DNA from: Andreprevotia lacus DSM 23236
GTDB taxonomy: Bacteria; Pseudomonadota; Gammaproteobacteria; Burkholderiales; Chitinibacteraceae
Assembly (NCBI RefSeq): GCF_900176275.1
Contig: NZ_FWXD01000013.1
Span: forward strand, 1 to 64,000
Length of the DNA: 64,000 bases
Direction of reading: 5' to 3'
Shown here one piece after another: positions 23,726 to 32,600 of this stretch. The stretch's first letter is position 1. The number at the start of each line of letters is the position of its first letter. Made by a program: the position numbers and the translations under genes. The notes below the pieces were generated by a model that made no database searches, had not been told where the DNA came from, and saw only the letters and a program-made list of their open reading frames with translations.

Positions 23726-24975
23726 CGCACATCCTCCTTGCCGGCATCATCGATGCCACGCAATACAAACAAGGCCAGCAGCTTGATCACGCAGGGCAGC
23801 CCGGCATAGCACACCGCCAGTGCCATCCCTGCGCGTCCGTCGCCCAGACCGGGCTGGTAGCCCAGCTGCGCCAGCAGCGGCAACATCAACCCGGACAAGG
23901 CCAGTGCCAGCTTGCCCAGCATGGTCCACACGCCGTAGTAGCCGGCCGGCGGCTCGCCGGGTGGAATGCGTTGCGCCAGCAAGACCGGTGGCAGGGCGAG
24001 ATCGGCACCCAGCGTCAGCCCTGCCAGTGCGCACACCAGCAGATAAGGTACGCTGTCGCCGCTGCCCAGCATCGCCGCCCAGACAAAGGCGACCACCGCC
24101 AGCAGCATGCCATGCCGCCAGGCAGCCACTACGCCGATACGGTCAGCCAGCCATGCCCACGCGGGCAGGCCGGCCGCACCGGCCAGGAAATACACCCCCA
24201 GGAAAATGCCGCTCCAGCCCGGTGCGGCAATCCTGTCGGCAATGAAGAACATGGCAAGGGTGGCCGGAATGGACACCGACAGCGCATTGAGGAAATACGG
24301 CCACAGCAGGCGCCGGAATGCGCGGTTGCGCCACGCACGGTGCCACGATGGCTGCTGCACGCCGTGCACGTGCCACGCTGGCGCCCGCCTGAAGAGCAGC
24401 CACAAGCCCAGCAACAGCAAGACCGCAAACAACAGCGCATAGGCCGTCATGCCGGTGTGGGCGGCAAATCGGGGGTTACGCATCAACCATACCGGCAGCA
24501 CGCTGGCCAGCACCACGCCCAGCAACCCAGCCGCCTCGCGCCACGCGGCAGCCTTTGTGAGCGGGCCGGCAGACTGGCCCAGCCTAGCGCCCCAGGCCAG
24601 ATAGGCGATGTTGATCAGGCTGTGCGCGACATAGGTAAGAATCAGCATGAACGCCAGCCAGACCACCAATGCACCACCCCGCACCGGCGGCAGCCACAAA
24701 CCGGCAAACGCCAGCGCCAGCACGATGGCCGCATTGCCCAGCAGCCATGCCAGCCGCCCCTGCTGCACCGCGTGATCTATCCAGCGCCCCAGCCACGGGT
24801 CTTGCGCCGTATCGACCAGGCGCGCGAAAAACAGCACCGCGCCGGTAGTCGACAGCGCCATGCCCAGCTGACTGGCGTAATAGGCGGGGGCCTGCACATA
24901 GACCGGCAGCGCCGCCATGGCCAGCGGCATGCCAAGCATGCCATAGGCGGCCAGCGAGCCATGCCGGGGCATCAT
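23722..24975 (-). CDS. MFS / GPH-type cation symporter-like transporter
   Basis: This 417-residue protein has about 12 predicted membrane segments and resembles the MelB/GPH branch of the major facilitator superfamily (AYGMLGMPLAMAALPVYVQ at the start; FFARLVDTAQDPWLGRWIDH in the first cytoplasmic loop, the usual D-x-x-x-D-P-x-x-G motif). In this operon type such a transporter has been suggested to move a lipid-related compound; the substrate is unknown. Start and stop overlap neighbours by 4 bp on both sides. Confidence 0.85.
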   Translation of the reverse strand: MMPRHGSLAAYGMLGMPLAMAALPVYVQAPAYYASQLGMALSTTGAVLFFARLVDTAQDPWLGRWIDHAVQQGRLAWLLGNAAIVLALAFAGLWLPPVRGGALVVWLAFMLILTYVAHSLINIAYLAWGARLGQSAGPLTKAAAWREAAGLLGVVLASVLPVWLMRNPRFAAHTGMTAYALLFAVLLLLGLWLLFRRAPAWHVHGVQQPSWHRAWRNRAFRRLLWPYFLNALSVSIPATLAMFFIADRIAAPGWSGIFLGVYFLAGAAGLPAWAWLADRIGVVAAWRHGMLLAVVAFVWAAMLGSGDSVPYLLVCALAGLTLGADLALPPVLLAQRIPPGEPPAGYYGVWTMLGKLALALSGLMLPLLAQLGYQPGLGDGRAGMALAVCYAGLPCVIKLLALFVLRGIDDAGKEDVR

Positions 24976-25499
24976 TTCCCCTCACCCAGCAGGCGGCGGC
25001 GCAAGGCCGGATCGCGCGTTTTTTCATCCAGCCAGATGGCGAAGAAGGCGCGGGCAAATGCCGGGTCGGCGATATCGGCCAGCTCACGCTGCGCGCTGTA
25101 AAAACGGCAGCCCTTGCCGGGTAGATACAGCCCGATCAATTGCTCACCGGCCTTTACGTCGATAAAGGCTTGCTGCATCAAGGTTTGCCAGCGCTCCAGC
25201 TGTGCCGGCCCGATCTGCTTGCCGAAAATGCGGCGCATTTCATCGACACTGGTCGAGACAAAACGGTCACGCGAGATATCGCGGTGATAGGTCAGCTCGA
25301 GCGCAAACGGGCTCGCCCCGTCCAGCATGGCTGGCGTACTGGCAGCATCGGTCCACAGGCGGGCGCTGTAGATGCGAAAGCCGAAGTAGCGGAAATCACC
25401 CTCGCCCACCAGTTGCGGCTTGCGCAGTTCATCCTGCCAGCCAGCGCTGGCGACGGTGCTGACCAGCAGCACGCAGAGCAGACAGGCCAGCCAACGCAT
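24972..25499 (-). CDS. secreted chalcone-isomerase-like protein
   Basis: This 175-residue protein has a cleavable signal peptide (ending VSTVASA, about residue 19) and a chalcone-isomerase-like domain: GEGDFRYFGFRIYSARLWTD, ALELTYHRDISRDRFV and GLYLPGKGCRFY are typical of the bacterial group. The fold binds fatty acids in related plant proteins, and bacterial members occur beside CFA-like synthases. It probably acts in the periplasm. It starts 1 bp after the synthase stop codon, within the coupled operon. Confidence 0.85.
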   Translation of the reverse strand: MRWLACLLCVLLVSTVASAGWQDELRKPQLVGEGDFRYFGFRIYSARLWTDAASTPAMLDGASPFALELTYHRDISRDRFVSTSVDEMRRIFGKQIGPAQLERWQTLMQQAFIDVKAGEQLIGLYLPGKGCRFYSAQRELADIADPAFARAFFAIWLDEKTRDPALRRRLLGEGK

Positions 25500-25500
25500 G

Positions 25501-26712
25501 TCAGCCGCCCCGCGCCAGCAGGAACTGCATCACATCGGTACGGCCTTCGTCGAAACCAGCCTCGCAGTAGGCGAGGTACAGCCGCCAGATACGGATGAAG
25601 GCGTCGTCAAAACCCTGCGCCTGTATAGCCGGGCGCGCAGCCTCGAAGGCGCTGCGCCAGCGGCGCAAGGTTTCGGCGTAGTCGGGACCGAAGGCGTATT
25701 CATCCTGCACAGCCAGACCTCCCTGGCGCGCCACTGCAGCAAAGCGCGCCGGGCTGGGCAGCATGCCGCCCGGAAAGATGTATTGCTGGATGAAGTCGCT
25801 GCCGCTGCGATAGCGCTCGAAACGGTCATCGGCAATGGTGATCGACTGCACCAGCGCCTTGCCACCAGGCTTGAGCACGCGGCGCAATACCTCGAAATAG
25901 CCGGGCCAGAAGCGCTCGCCCACCGCCTCGAACATTTCGATCGACACCACCGCATCGAATTCGCCGGCCAGATCGCGGTAATCACGCAGCTCGAGGAAAG
26001 CCTGCCGGCCAAGCTGGGCGGCGGCGACGCGCATGCGGGCGATTTCCAGCTGGGCTGGCGAGATGGTCACACCATGCACGTGTATGCCCTGCTGCGCCGC
26101 ATGCAGCGCAAAGCCGCCCCAGCCACAGCCGATTTCCAGCACCTGCTGGCCGGGCGTGAGGCCAAGCACGTCGATGATGCGCTGGTACTTGGCGGCCTGA
26201 GCCTGCGCCAGCGATTGCGACAGCTCACCGCCGAACAGCGCGCTGGAATAGGTCCACGATTCGTCCAGCCATAGCCGGTAGAAATCGTTGCCGATATCGT
26301 AGTGCGCATGGATATTGCGCGCGCTGCCCTCACGGGTATTGGGCCGTAGCCAGTGCTTGATGCGGAACCACAAGCGGCTGAGCCGGCCACCGAACAGCGC
26401 GCGCTCCAGCGCATCCTCGTTCTGCAGCGCCAGCCGCAATAGTGCAGCCAGATCGGGGCTGTCCACCCAGCCGGCGCGATAGGCCTCGGCAAAGCCGATA
26501 TCCCCCGCCGACAAGATGCGCGCGCAGGCGCGCCAGTCGTTCAGACGCAGCTCGGCGCCGGGGGCGCTGTGCGCATCGCCGAACAACTGGCGATCCCCCA
26601 GCGGTGAGATCAGTTGCAGATGGCCCACGCGCAGATTGCGCAGCAGCGTATAAAACAGCCTTGCCGCAGCAGGGGCGCTGGGCGGCAGGCCGGCCAGAGT
26701 GGTGTCGGTCAT
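25501..26712 (-). CDS. cyclopropane-fatty-acid-phospholipid synthase family methyltransferase
   Basis: This 403-residue protein belongs to the CFA synthase family, which transfers a methyl group from S-adenosylmethionine to double bonds of membrane lipid acyl chains. The SAM motif QVLEIGCGWGGFALHAAQQG and the preceding AHYDIGNDFYRLWLDESWTYSSA segment are diagnostic, as is FPGGMLPS further on. The ATG at 26712 follows AGGAG at 7 bp; an ATG two codons earlier overlaps the DUF1365 stop. Within DUF1365/FAD-oxidase operons such enzymes may make methylated or furan fatty acids rather than cyclopropanes, so I leave out the gene symbol cfa. Confidence 0.92.
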   Translation of the reverse strand: MTDTTLAGLPPSAPAAARLFYTLLRNLRVGHLQLISPLGDRQLFGDAHSAPGAELRLNDWRACARILSAGDIGFAEAYRAGWVDSPDLAALLRLALQNEDALERALFGGRLSRLWFRIKHWLRPNTREGSARNIHAHYDIGNDFYRLWLDESWTYSSALFGGELSQSLAQAQAAKYQRIIDVLGLTPGQQVLEIGCGWGGFALHAAQQGIHVHGVTISPAQLEIARMRVAAAQLGRQAFLELRDYRDLAGEFDAVVSIEMFEAVGERFWPGYFEVLRRVLKPGGKALVQSITIADDRFERYRSGSDFIQQYIFPGGMLPSPARFAAVARQGGLAVQDEYAFGPDYAETLRRWRSAFEAARPAIQAQGFDDAFIRIWRLYLAYCEAGFDEGRTDVMQFLLARGG

Positions 26713-26714
26713 GG

Positions 26715-27518
26715 TCATTCTCCTGCGTTGTTCTGTACGGTGCCGGTCGTCACGGCATGGCCGGGTGGCGCTGGCTTGCGATGGAAGGGGACACGCTTGC
26801 ACCACAGGCGCAAGGCCTGCCAGTGGATGCGGGCAATCACGCCCAGCGCGAGCAGCGGCTGACGCAGCAATACCCGGCGCAGCAACGCCGGGCTGAATGG
26901 CGCGCCATGCCCGCCGATGGCGGTTTTCAGCAGCAAGCCCTGGGCGTCGGCGTAATCGATACCCACATGGCGCGTGCTGCCTTGATCACGGAAATGGAAC
27001 TGATAGCCGCCCTCGATACTGCAGAACGGCGAAACGTGAAAAGTCTTGCGGCAAGCCAGCACCGTGTCCCCGGCGATCTCGCCGCCGTCGGCCGCGGCCA
27101 GCAGATAGCGGTGGTGTTCGCCGAAGGTGTTGTTGACTTCGGCCAGCACGGCGCGCAAGGCGCCCTGTGCATCGTGGCAGTACCAGAAGCTGACCGGGTT
27201 GAACACGTAACCGAACAGGCGCGGCATGGTCTGCAGGTGGATGGCGCCATCGGCTGGCAACCCGGCATCACGCAACAGACTGCGCATCCATTGCTGCAAA
27301 TCGCTGCCGTCGCGTGGGCCGTAATCTGCGGTGCGCAGGCTGAGCGGTCGCCAGCAGTCGATGCCGAACCAGCGGCTGCCGGTTTCACCCAGCCGCGCCA
27401 GATCAAGCCGCACATGGAACACCGGGTAAACAAAACGATTGCGCACCGGGCGCAGCCGCTCGTGCATCACCTGCCCGACGATGAGTTCCGCAGCGGCTTG
27501 CAGCGCGGGCTGGCTCAT
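26715..27518 (-). CDS. DUF1365 family protein
   Basis: This 267-residue protein belongs to DUF1365, recognised by GQVMHERLRPVRNRFVYPVF at the start, FGYVFNPVSFWYCHD, EVNNTFGEHHRYLL and KTFHVSPFCSIEGGYQF. The family almost always accompanies an FAD oxidoreductase and a CFA-like synthase, as here, and is presumed to act in the same fatty-acid modification; the reaction is not known to me. The ATG at 27516-27518 overlaps the oxidoreductase stop (ATGA), which decides the start over an ATG four codons upstream. Confidence 0.9.
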   Translation of the reverse strand: MSQPALQAAAELIVGQVMHERLRPVRNRFVYPVFHVRLDLARLGETGSRWFGIDCWRPLSLRTADYGPRDGSDLQQWMRSLLRDAGLPADGAIHLQTMPRLFGYVFNPVSFWYCHDAQGALRAVLAEVNNTFGEHHRYLLAAADGGEIAGDTVLACRKTFHVSPFCSIEGGYQFHFRDQGSTRHVGIDYADAQGLLLKTAIGGHGAPFSPALLRRVLLRQPLLALGVIARIHWQALRLWCKRVPFHRKPAPPGHAVTTGTVQNNAGE

Positions 27519-28828
27519 AGGGCCGCCCAATCCGGCAATACGCCAAAATCGGCGGCAACGCGCAGCGCCGACTTGAGGCCGTCTTCATGAAAGCCGTAGC
27601 CGGTCCATGCACCGGCATGCCAAGTCTGCCGGTGGCCTTGCAGTTGCGGCAGCCGTTGCTGGGCAGCAATGGCGGCCTGGTCAAGCAAGGGATGTTCGTA
27701 GTCGAAGCGCGCCAGTACCGAGTGCTCGGCTGGTTGGGTGTAGGGATTGAGCGTGACCACCACCGGCGTTTTGAAAGGCAACTGTTGCAGGCGGTTGAGC
27801 AGATAGCTCACGCAGACAGGGCGCTGCCCGTCCTGCGCCTGCCCACCCAGATAGTTCCAAGCAGACCAGACTTTCTGGCGACGCGGCAGCAGGCTGATAT
27901 CGGTGTGCAGCACTGCGGTATTGGGCTGGTAGCGCACGGACTCCAGCAAGGCGGCTTCGTCACCGTCGGCGTCGTGCAGCAGGCCCAGGCTGCTTGGCGC
28001 ATGCGTGGCCATAATGACCGCGTCGAAGTGCTCCACGCCGGCGTTGCTGCGTATGCTGGCCCCTTGTTGGTCGCGCAACACGGCATGCACACCCGCATTC
28101 AGCCGCACATCCGGCAAGGTGGCGGCGATACGGCGTACATACTCGCGCCCGCCGCCCAGCACTGAGCGCCATTGCGGCCGGTTGTTGACCTGCAGCAGGG
28201 CGTGGTTGATGCAGAACTGCAAAAAGGTCTGCGCGGGAAAGCGCAGGATGTCTTTCGGTGCACTGGACCAGATGGCGGCCGCCATGGGCAGTAGATACAG
28301 ATCGCGGAAGGCGGCGGAATAGTTGCCCGCCTCCAGCAGCTGCCCCAGCGTCTGCGCCGTACCTTGGGCGGCGGCCAGATAGGCTGGCGCCGCCGCGTTG
28401 AAACGCAGGATGTCGCGCAGCATGCGCAGGAAGCGCGGCGACAGCAGGTTGCTGCGTTGAGCAAACACGGTATCCAGATTGGTACCGGCCCATTCCAGCC
28501 GCCCGTCGTCCATGCTCACCGCGAATGACATGTCGGTGGCGTGCGATGCCACGCCCAGCTCGGCAAACAATGCAATCAGGTTGGGGTAGGTACGATCATT
28601 GAAGACCAGAAAGCCGGTATCCACCGGTCCGGTGATGCCGTCGAGCGTGATGTCCACGGTATTGGCGTGACCACCAAGGTAGGCAGCATTTTCAAACAGT
28701 GTGACCTGATGCCGACGTGCCAGCAGATAGGCACTGGCCAATCCGGCGATGCCAGCCCCCACCACGGCGACCCGCAGGCCCGGTGGCATGTCGCTACGTT
28801 TTTCAATGCCCTGTACTGCAATCTTCAC
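27515..28828 (-). CDS. FAD-dependent oxidoreductase (amine-oxidase-like), first gene of the lipid operon
   Basis: This flavoprotein of about 437 residues has an N-terminal dinucleotide-binding motif (VAVVGAGIAGLASAYLLA) followed by LFENAAYLGGHANTVD, the pattern of the NAD/FAD-binding proteins encoded beside DUF1365 and CFA-like genes. The C-terminus AGAWTGYGFHEDGLKSALRVA is the matching FAD-binding end. The start is uncertain: GTG at 28826-28828 has AAGGA about 8 bp upstream, while ATG at 28787-28789 lies directly before the FAD motif but has no ribosome site. The gene begins the eight-gene operon and is divergent from a TetR regulator. Confidence 0.88.
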   Translation of the reverse strand: MKIAVQGIEKRSDMPPGLRVAVVGAGIAGLASAYLLARRHQVTLFENAAYLGGHANTVDITLDGITGPVDTGFLVFNDRTYPNLIALFAELGVASHATDMSFAVSMDDGRLEWAGTNLDTVFAQRSNLLSPRFLRMLRDILRFNAAAPAYLAAAQGTAQTLGQLLEAGNYSAAFRDLYLLPMAAAIWSSAPKDILRFPAQTFLQFCINHALLQVNNRPQWRSVLGGGREYVRRIAATLPDVRLNAGVHAVLRDQQGASIRSNAGVEHFDAVIMATHAPSSLGLLHDADGDEAALLESVRYQPNTAVLHTDISLLPRRQKVWSAWNYLGGQAQDGQRPVCVSYLLNRLQQLPFKTPVVVTLNPYTQPAEHSVLARFDYEHPLLDQAAIAAQQRLPQLQGHRQTWHAGAWTGYGFHEDGLKSALRVAADFGVLPDWAAL

Positions 28829-28927
28829 TTCGCCGGTCCTTTTGGCTTGGCACCGCAAATACAACCTGTCTGCCGCATGGATGAGACATCAGCAAGACAG
28901 GGCCGCAATCCGGTGCTAAGATTTCGG

Positions 28928-28964
28928 TTAACCACTCTGTTAAAAAATCTACCACACAGTAAAC
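28928..28964. promoter_or_regulatory. candidate TetR operator between the lipid operon and tetR
   Basis: TTAAC-N6-GTTAA (28928-28943) is an inverted repeat. ACCACTCTGTTAA (28931) and ACCACACAGTAAA (28951) are direct imperfect repeats exactly 20 bp, two helical turns, apart. The site lies in the AT-rich gap between the divergent genes, immediately before the TetR gene at 28975. Confidence 0.55.
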
Positions 28965-28974
28965 AAAATTACCA

Positions 28975-29592
28975 ATGAGTATTTTGAGCAAACTGAGCTT
29001 CAAGGACCAAGCCTTCAAGCTGCGCGAAGATGCCATCCTTGATGCCGCCACACGCATCCTGGCCAGCAAGGGCTTTGACCTGATGACCATGGACGATGTG
29101 GCGCTGGAGGTGGGGCTGTCCAAGCCCAGCCTCTACAAGCATTTCAAGTCCAAGGATGATCTGGTGGCCGAGGCAATGATCCGGCTGCTGGACGGTGCAC
29201 AGACCTTTCTGGATGCGCTGCCGCGCGAGCATGCGCCGACACGCAAGCTGGTGGCGTTGCTGGAATGGGCCATGCGGGTGCGGCTGGATGGCGGCCTGCC
29301 CTTTTTGCCGTCAACCAGCCCGCAGGTGCGCGACATGCTCACGCGCAACCTGCGTTATGTCACCCGCGTACTCAAATTGAACGGCCAACTGGAAAAAATC
29401 GTCCAGGCCGGCAAGAAGGCGGGCGAGCTACGCATGGACCTGCCCGACGACGTGATCCTGTTCAGCTATTACGCACGGACCTGCGACCCGGCAGTGGACT
29501 ATCTGCGCCTGTACAGCAAGATGAACAACGACGAGATCATCCAGCACATGCTGAGTGTGTATCTGGATGGCGTGGCACTGCCGCAGGGCTGA
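28975..29592 (+). CDS. TetR-family regulator of the divergent lipid operon
   Basis: This 205-residue repressor has a typical TetR helix-turn-helix (about residues 18-65: AILDAATRILASKGFDLMTM then VGLSKPSLYKHFKSKDDLV) and a helical ligand/dimer domain. It is divergent from the eight-gene operon, with about 146 bp between, so it probably represses that operon and itself; the inducer could be a fatty acid or acyl-CoA, as for related TetR proteins, but this is inference. The ribosome site before the ATG is poor (AAATTACCA). A bidirectional terminator follows it. Confidence 0.9.
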   Translation: MSILSKLSFKDQAFKLREDAILDAATRILASKGFDLMTMDDVALEVGLSKPSLYKHFKSKDDLVAEAMIRLLDGAQTFLDALPREHAPTRKLVALLEWAMRVRLDGGLPFLPSTSPQVRDMLTRNLRYVTRVLKLNGQLEKIVQAGKKAGELRMDLPDDVILFSYYARTCDPAVDYLRLYSKMNNDEIIQHMLSVYLDGVALPQG

Positions 29593-29618
29593 TCGCGATC
29601 ACTCTGGATCCCTAAAAG

Positions 29619-29653
29619 AAAACGGCCCGCCGATCAAATCGGCGGGCCGTTTT
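29619..29653. terminator. bidirectional terminator between tetR and the autotransporter gene
   Basis: CGGCCCGCCGAT (29623-29634) pairs perfectly with ATCGGCGGGCCG (29638-29649) over a 3-nt loop. The stem is flanked by AAAA on the left and TTTT on the right, so it works for both convergent genes. Confidence 0.92.
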
Positions 29654-29691
29654 GCATGCTGGCTGCCACTCAAGCAACCAGCCCATCTTGC

Positions 29692-32600
29692 CTAGAAGCG
29701 GAACTCAAGCGCAGCACGCACGCTGTGGCTGTAACCGCTGCTGTTGTTCAGGCCGCCGGCATAATCGAGCGACAGGCTCAGATCACGCCACAGCAACAGC
29801 TTGCTGCCCAGCTCCAGCAGCCACTGGTCACGCTGCGTCTGCGCCGGGCTGACCGAATACAGCAGACCGGTGTTGCCCAGATCGGCGTAACGCAGATCGG
29901 CAGTATCCGCACCATCGAAGTGGTGGCGGAATTCGATACGGGCACGCGGCACCAGCTTGCCAAAACCCACGTCATACTTGCCTTCCAGACGCAGACCCAG
30001 CGATGCCGAGCTGCTGCGCAGTGTCTGCTCTTCGTAGTGCAGTGCATTGACGGTGGCCGTTTCGGTATAGCTGTCCAGCGTGGTGCTGGAGCCATCCAGG
30101 CGACCATACGGCGACAGCAGCCAGTTTTCACCCTGGAACTCGTACCCCGCGATCAGCGCGCCGAAGAACTGGCGGCCATTGCGCGAACCGGTGGCATAGC
30201 TGCTGCTGCCCGTCTGGTAGCGGTTCAGGTCGAAATTGAGCTGGCTGTAGCCCAGCAGGCCGTCAACATAGAACTTGTCGGCCGGACGCAGCGTGCCATA
30301 CAGCGCCAGCACGTTGTTGGTGGCCTTGCTCTTGCTGCCGTTGCTGCCCACATCGCTGACGTCGCGGCCAAAGCCCGCGCCAACGCCCAGCGATAACTGC
30401 TTGCTGAAGCGGTAGTCCGCCCCGAGGCTCACGCCATCAGTATGGAAGCTGTAGCCCTGCTGCGTATTACCGGTGCCGTTGCGCTGGCCGAAGTCGACGT
30501 TGCCGCCCACCCAGAAGCCCAGCTCGCGGCGGTCATCGTTGCTGGCCAGCTTGTCGCCGGCATCCTTGCCATCGGCCTCGTCAGCTGCCTGTGCTTTGGC
30601 GGCAAGGCGGCGCGCAGCACGATCGGTCCCAGCAGCTACCACAGGCTTGGGCGCCGTCTCATCCTTGGCGACCCGGTTCGGGCCAGTGCCGATAGGCGCA
30701 ATACTCAGACCAAAGCTCGATTCGCCCCAGCCATCGCCATGCAGACTTTCCATGCGGCGGCTGAAGTTGTTGACCTGTGCATCGGCAAAACGGCGCGAGG
30801 CATCGGCCTGCGCACTCAGCAGGCCAGTCACTTCAGCATCCTTGGACGGATCCGGACGGCCTTCAACAGTGACCGTGGCCGTGCCTTGCGAAGCGCCATA
30901 AGCGTTGCTCAGCGCATAAACAATGCTCACCACCCCGCTGAAACCTGCTGGCGAGTTGTAAACGATGCCAGTGCCTTGCACCGTGGCGCTACCCACTGCC
31001 GGCGGCGTCACGATCACCAGCGCGGTAAACGGGCCTCCCGTGGCTTGTGCCGCCACATCCAGCGTGACCGACTTGCCAGCCTGCACCACGCCACTGACCT
31101 TGCCCAGCACCGGTGGTGGTGGCGTTACATCCAGCGTCACCATCGCTGCAGCAGACATCCCAGCCGCGTTGCTGGCCGTGTAGGTGAAGCTGTCCGGGCC
31201 AACGTAACCCGCATCCGGCGTATAGCTAATGCTGGGGCCACCAAGCACTTCGCCAGACTTGTTTGGCGTGCCGGTCAGGCCCAGCACGGTCACCTTGCCA
31301 TGCTTGGGCTGCGTGATGATGATCACGCTGATGACCGGGCCACCATCAATAATCAACTGGATGGTGTTGTTCGCACTGTTGATCGATACATTGCTGTGCA
31401 CCGGGTGCACCACCGGCGGCGGCGGCGAGACGGTGACACTGACCGTAGCCGGCGCCGAGGTGCCGCCGGCATTGCTGGCAGTGTAGGTAAAGCTGTCGGC
31501 GCCAAAGTAGCCATCGGCCGGGGTATAGCTGGCCGTCGTACCGCTGACCGTCACCGTACCATGTGCCGGTGCAGCAGCCACTGCCACGCTGGTGGCAGCA
31601 CCGCCCCCCAGAACCAGTGCAACCGGGTTGGCCTTGCTGTTGGCTGCCACGGTCAGGCTCACTGCACCCGCAGTCGGCAGGGCGAGTACGCTGATCGAAA
31701 CCGTCGCGGGCGCCGAGGTACCAGCTGCATTGCTTGCGGTATAGGTAAAACTGTCGGCACCGGCGTAGCCATCTGTCGGCGTGTAGCTGATCGTCGTGCC
31801 ACTGACCGTTACCGTGCCATGAGCCGGTGTTGTCGCGATAGCAACGCTGCTTGCCGCACCACCACTCAAGCTCAGCGCAACCGGATTGGCCTTGCTATTG
31901 GCGCCGATGATCAGGCTGGTATTGCCAGCCACCGGCAATGCCAGCTTGGGTTTGATCGTCACGGTGACGATAGCGCGATCAGACACCCCACCATCGTTGT
32001 AAGCGGTATAGGTAAAGGTATCCGTACCTGCATAGCCCGCAGTCGGCGTATAGCTGATGGTCAAACCACTGGCCGTGGCAGTGCCGTGGCCGGCCGGCGA
32101 CGATACGGTCACACCGGTTGCCGTACCGGTAATGCTCAGCGGCACTGCATTGTTGCTGCTGTCTGCATCCACCGACACGCTGACTTCCTTGACTACCGGC
32201 GGCGGCAGCGGCGAGGCTACTGTGATCGTCACCGTCGCGGCTGTCGAAGTGCCGCCAAGGTTGGTCGCCGTATAAGTAAAGCTATCGGTACCGAAGTAGC
32301 CTGCAGTCGGGGTATAAGTGACCTTGAGCCCGGCCACCACGGCATTGCCGTGTGCCGGCGCGGCAGCCACCGCAATACTGGCAGGCACACCGCCAGTAAT
32401 CACCGGAGCAAGATCGATCTGCACCGGCGTGTTGCTGAGTGTATTGGCCGTCTTGGCGCCGGCAACCGGCGGTTGCATGCTGATAATGACAGTGTAGGCC
32501 TTGGCCGCGCTGAACGGCGCTCCCGTACCGGTTGTGCTGTCAGTCGCGGTGACGGTGAAGTTGAAGGTATTGACCGCACTCGGCGTACCGGTAATGGCAC

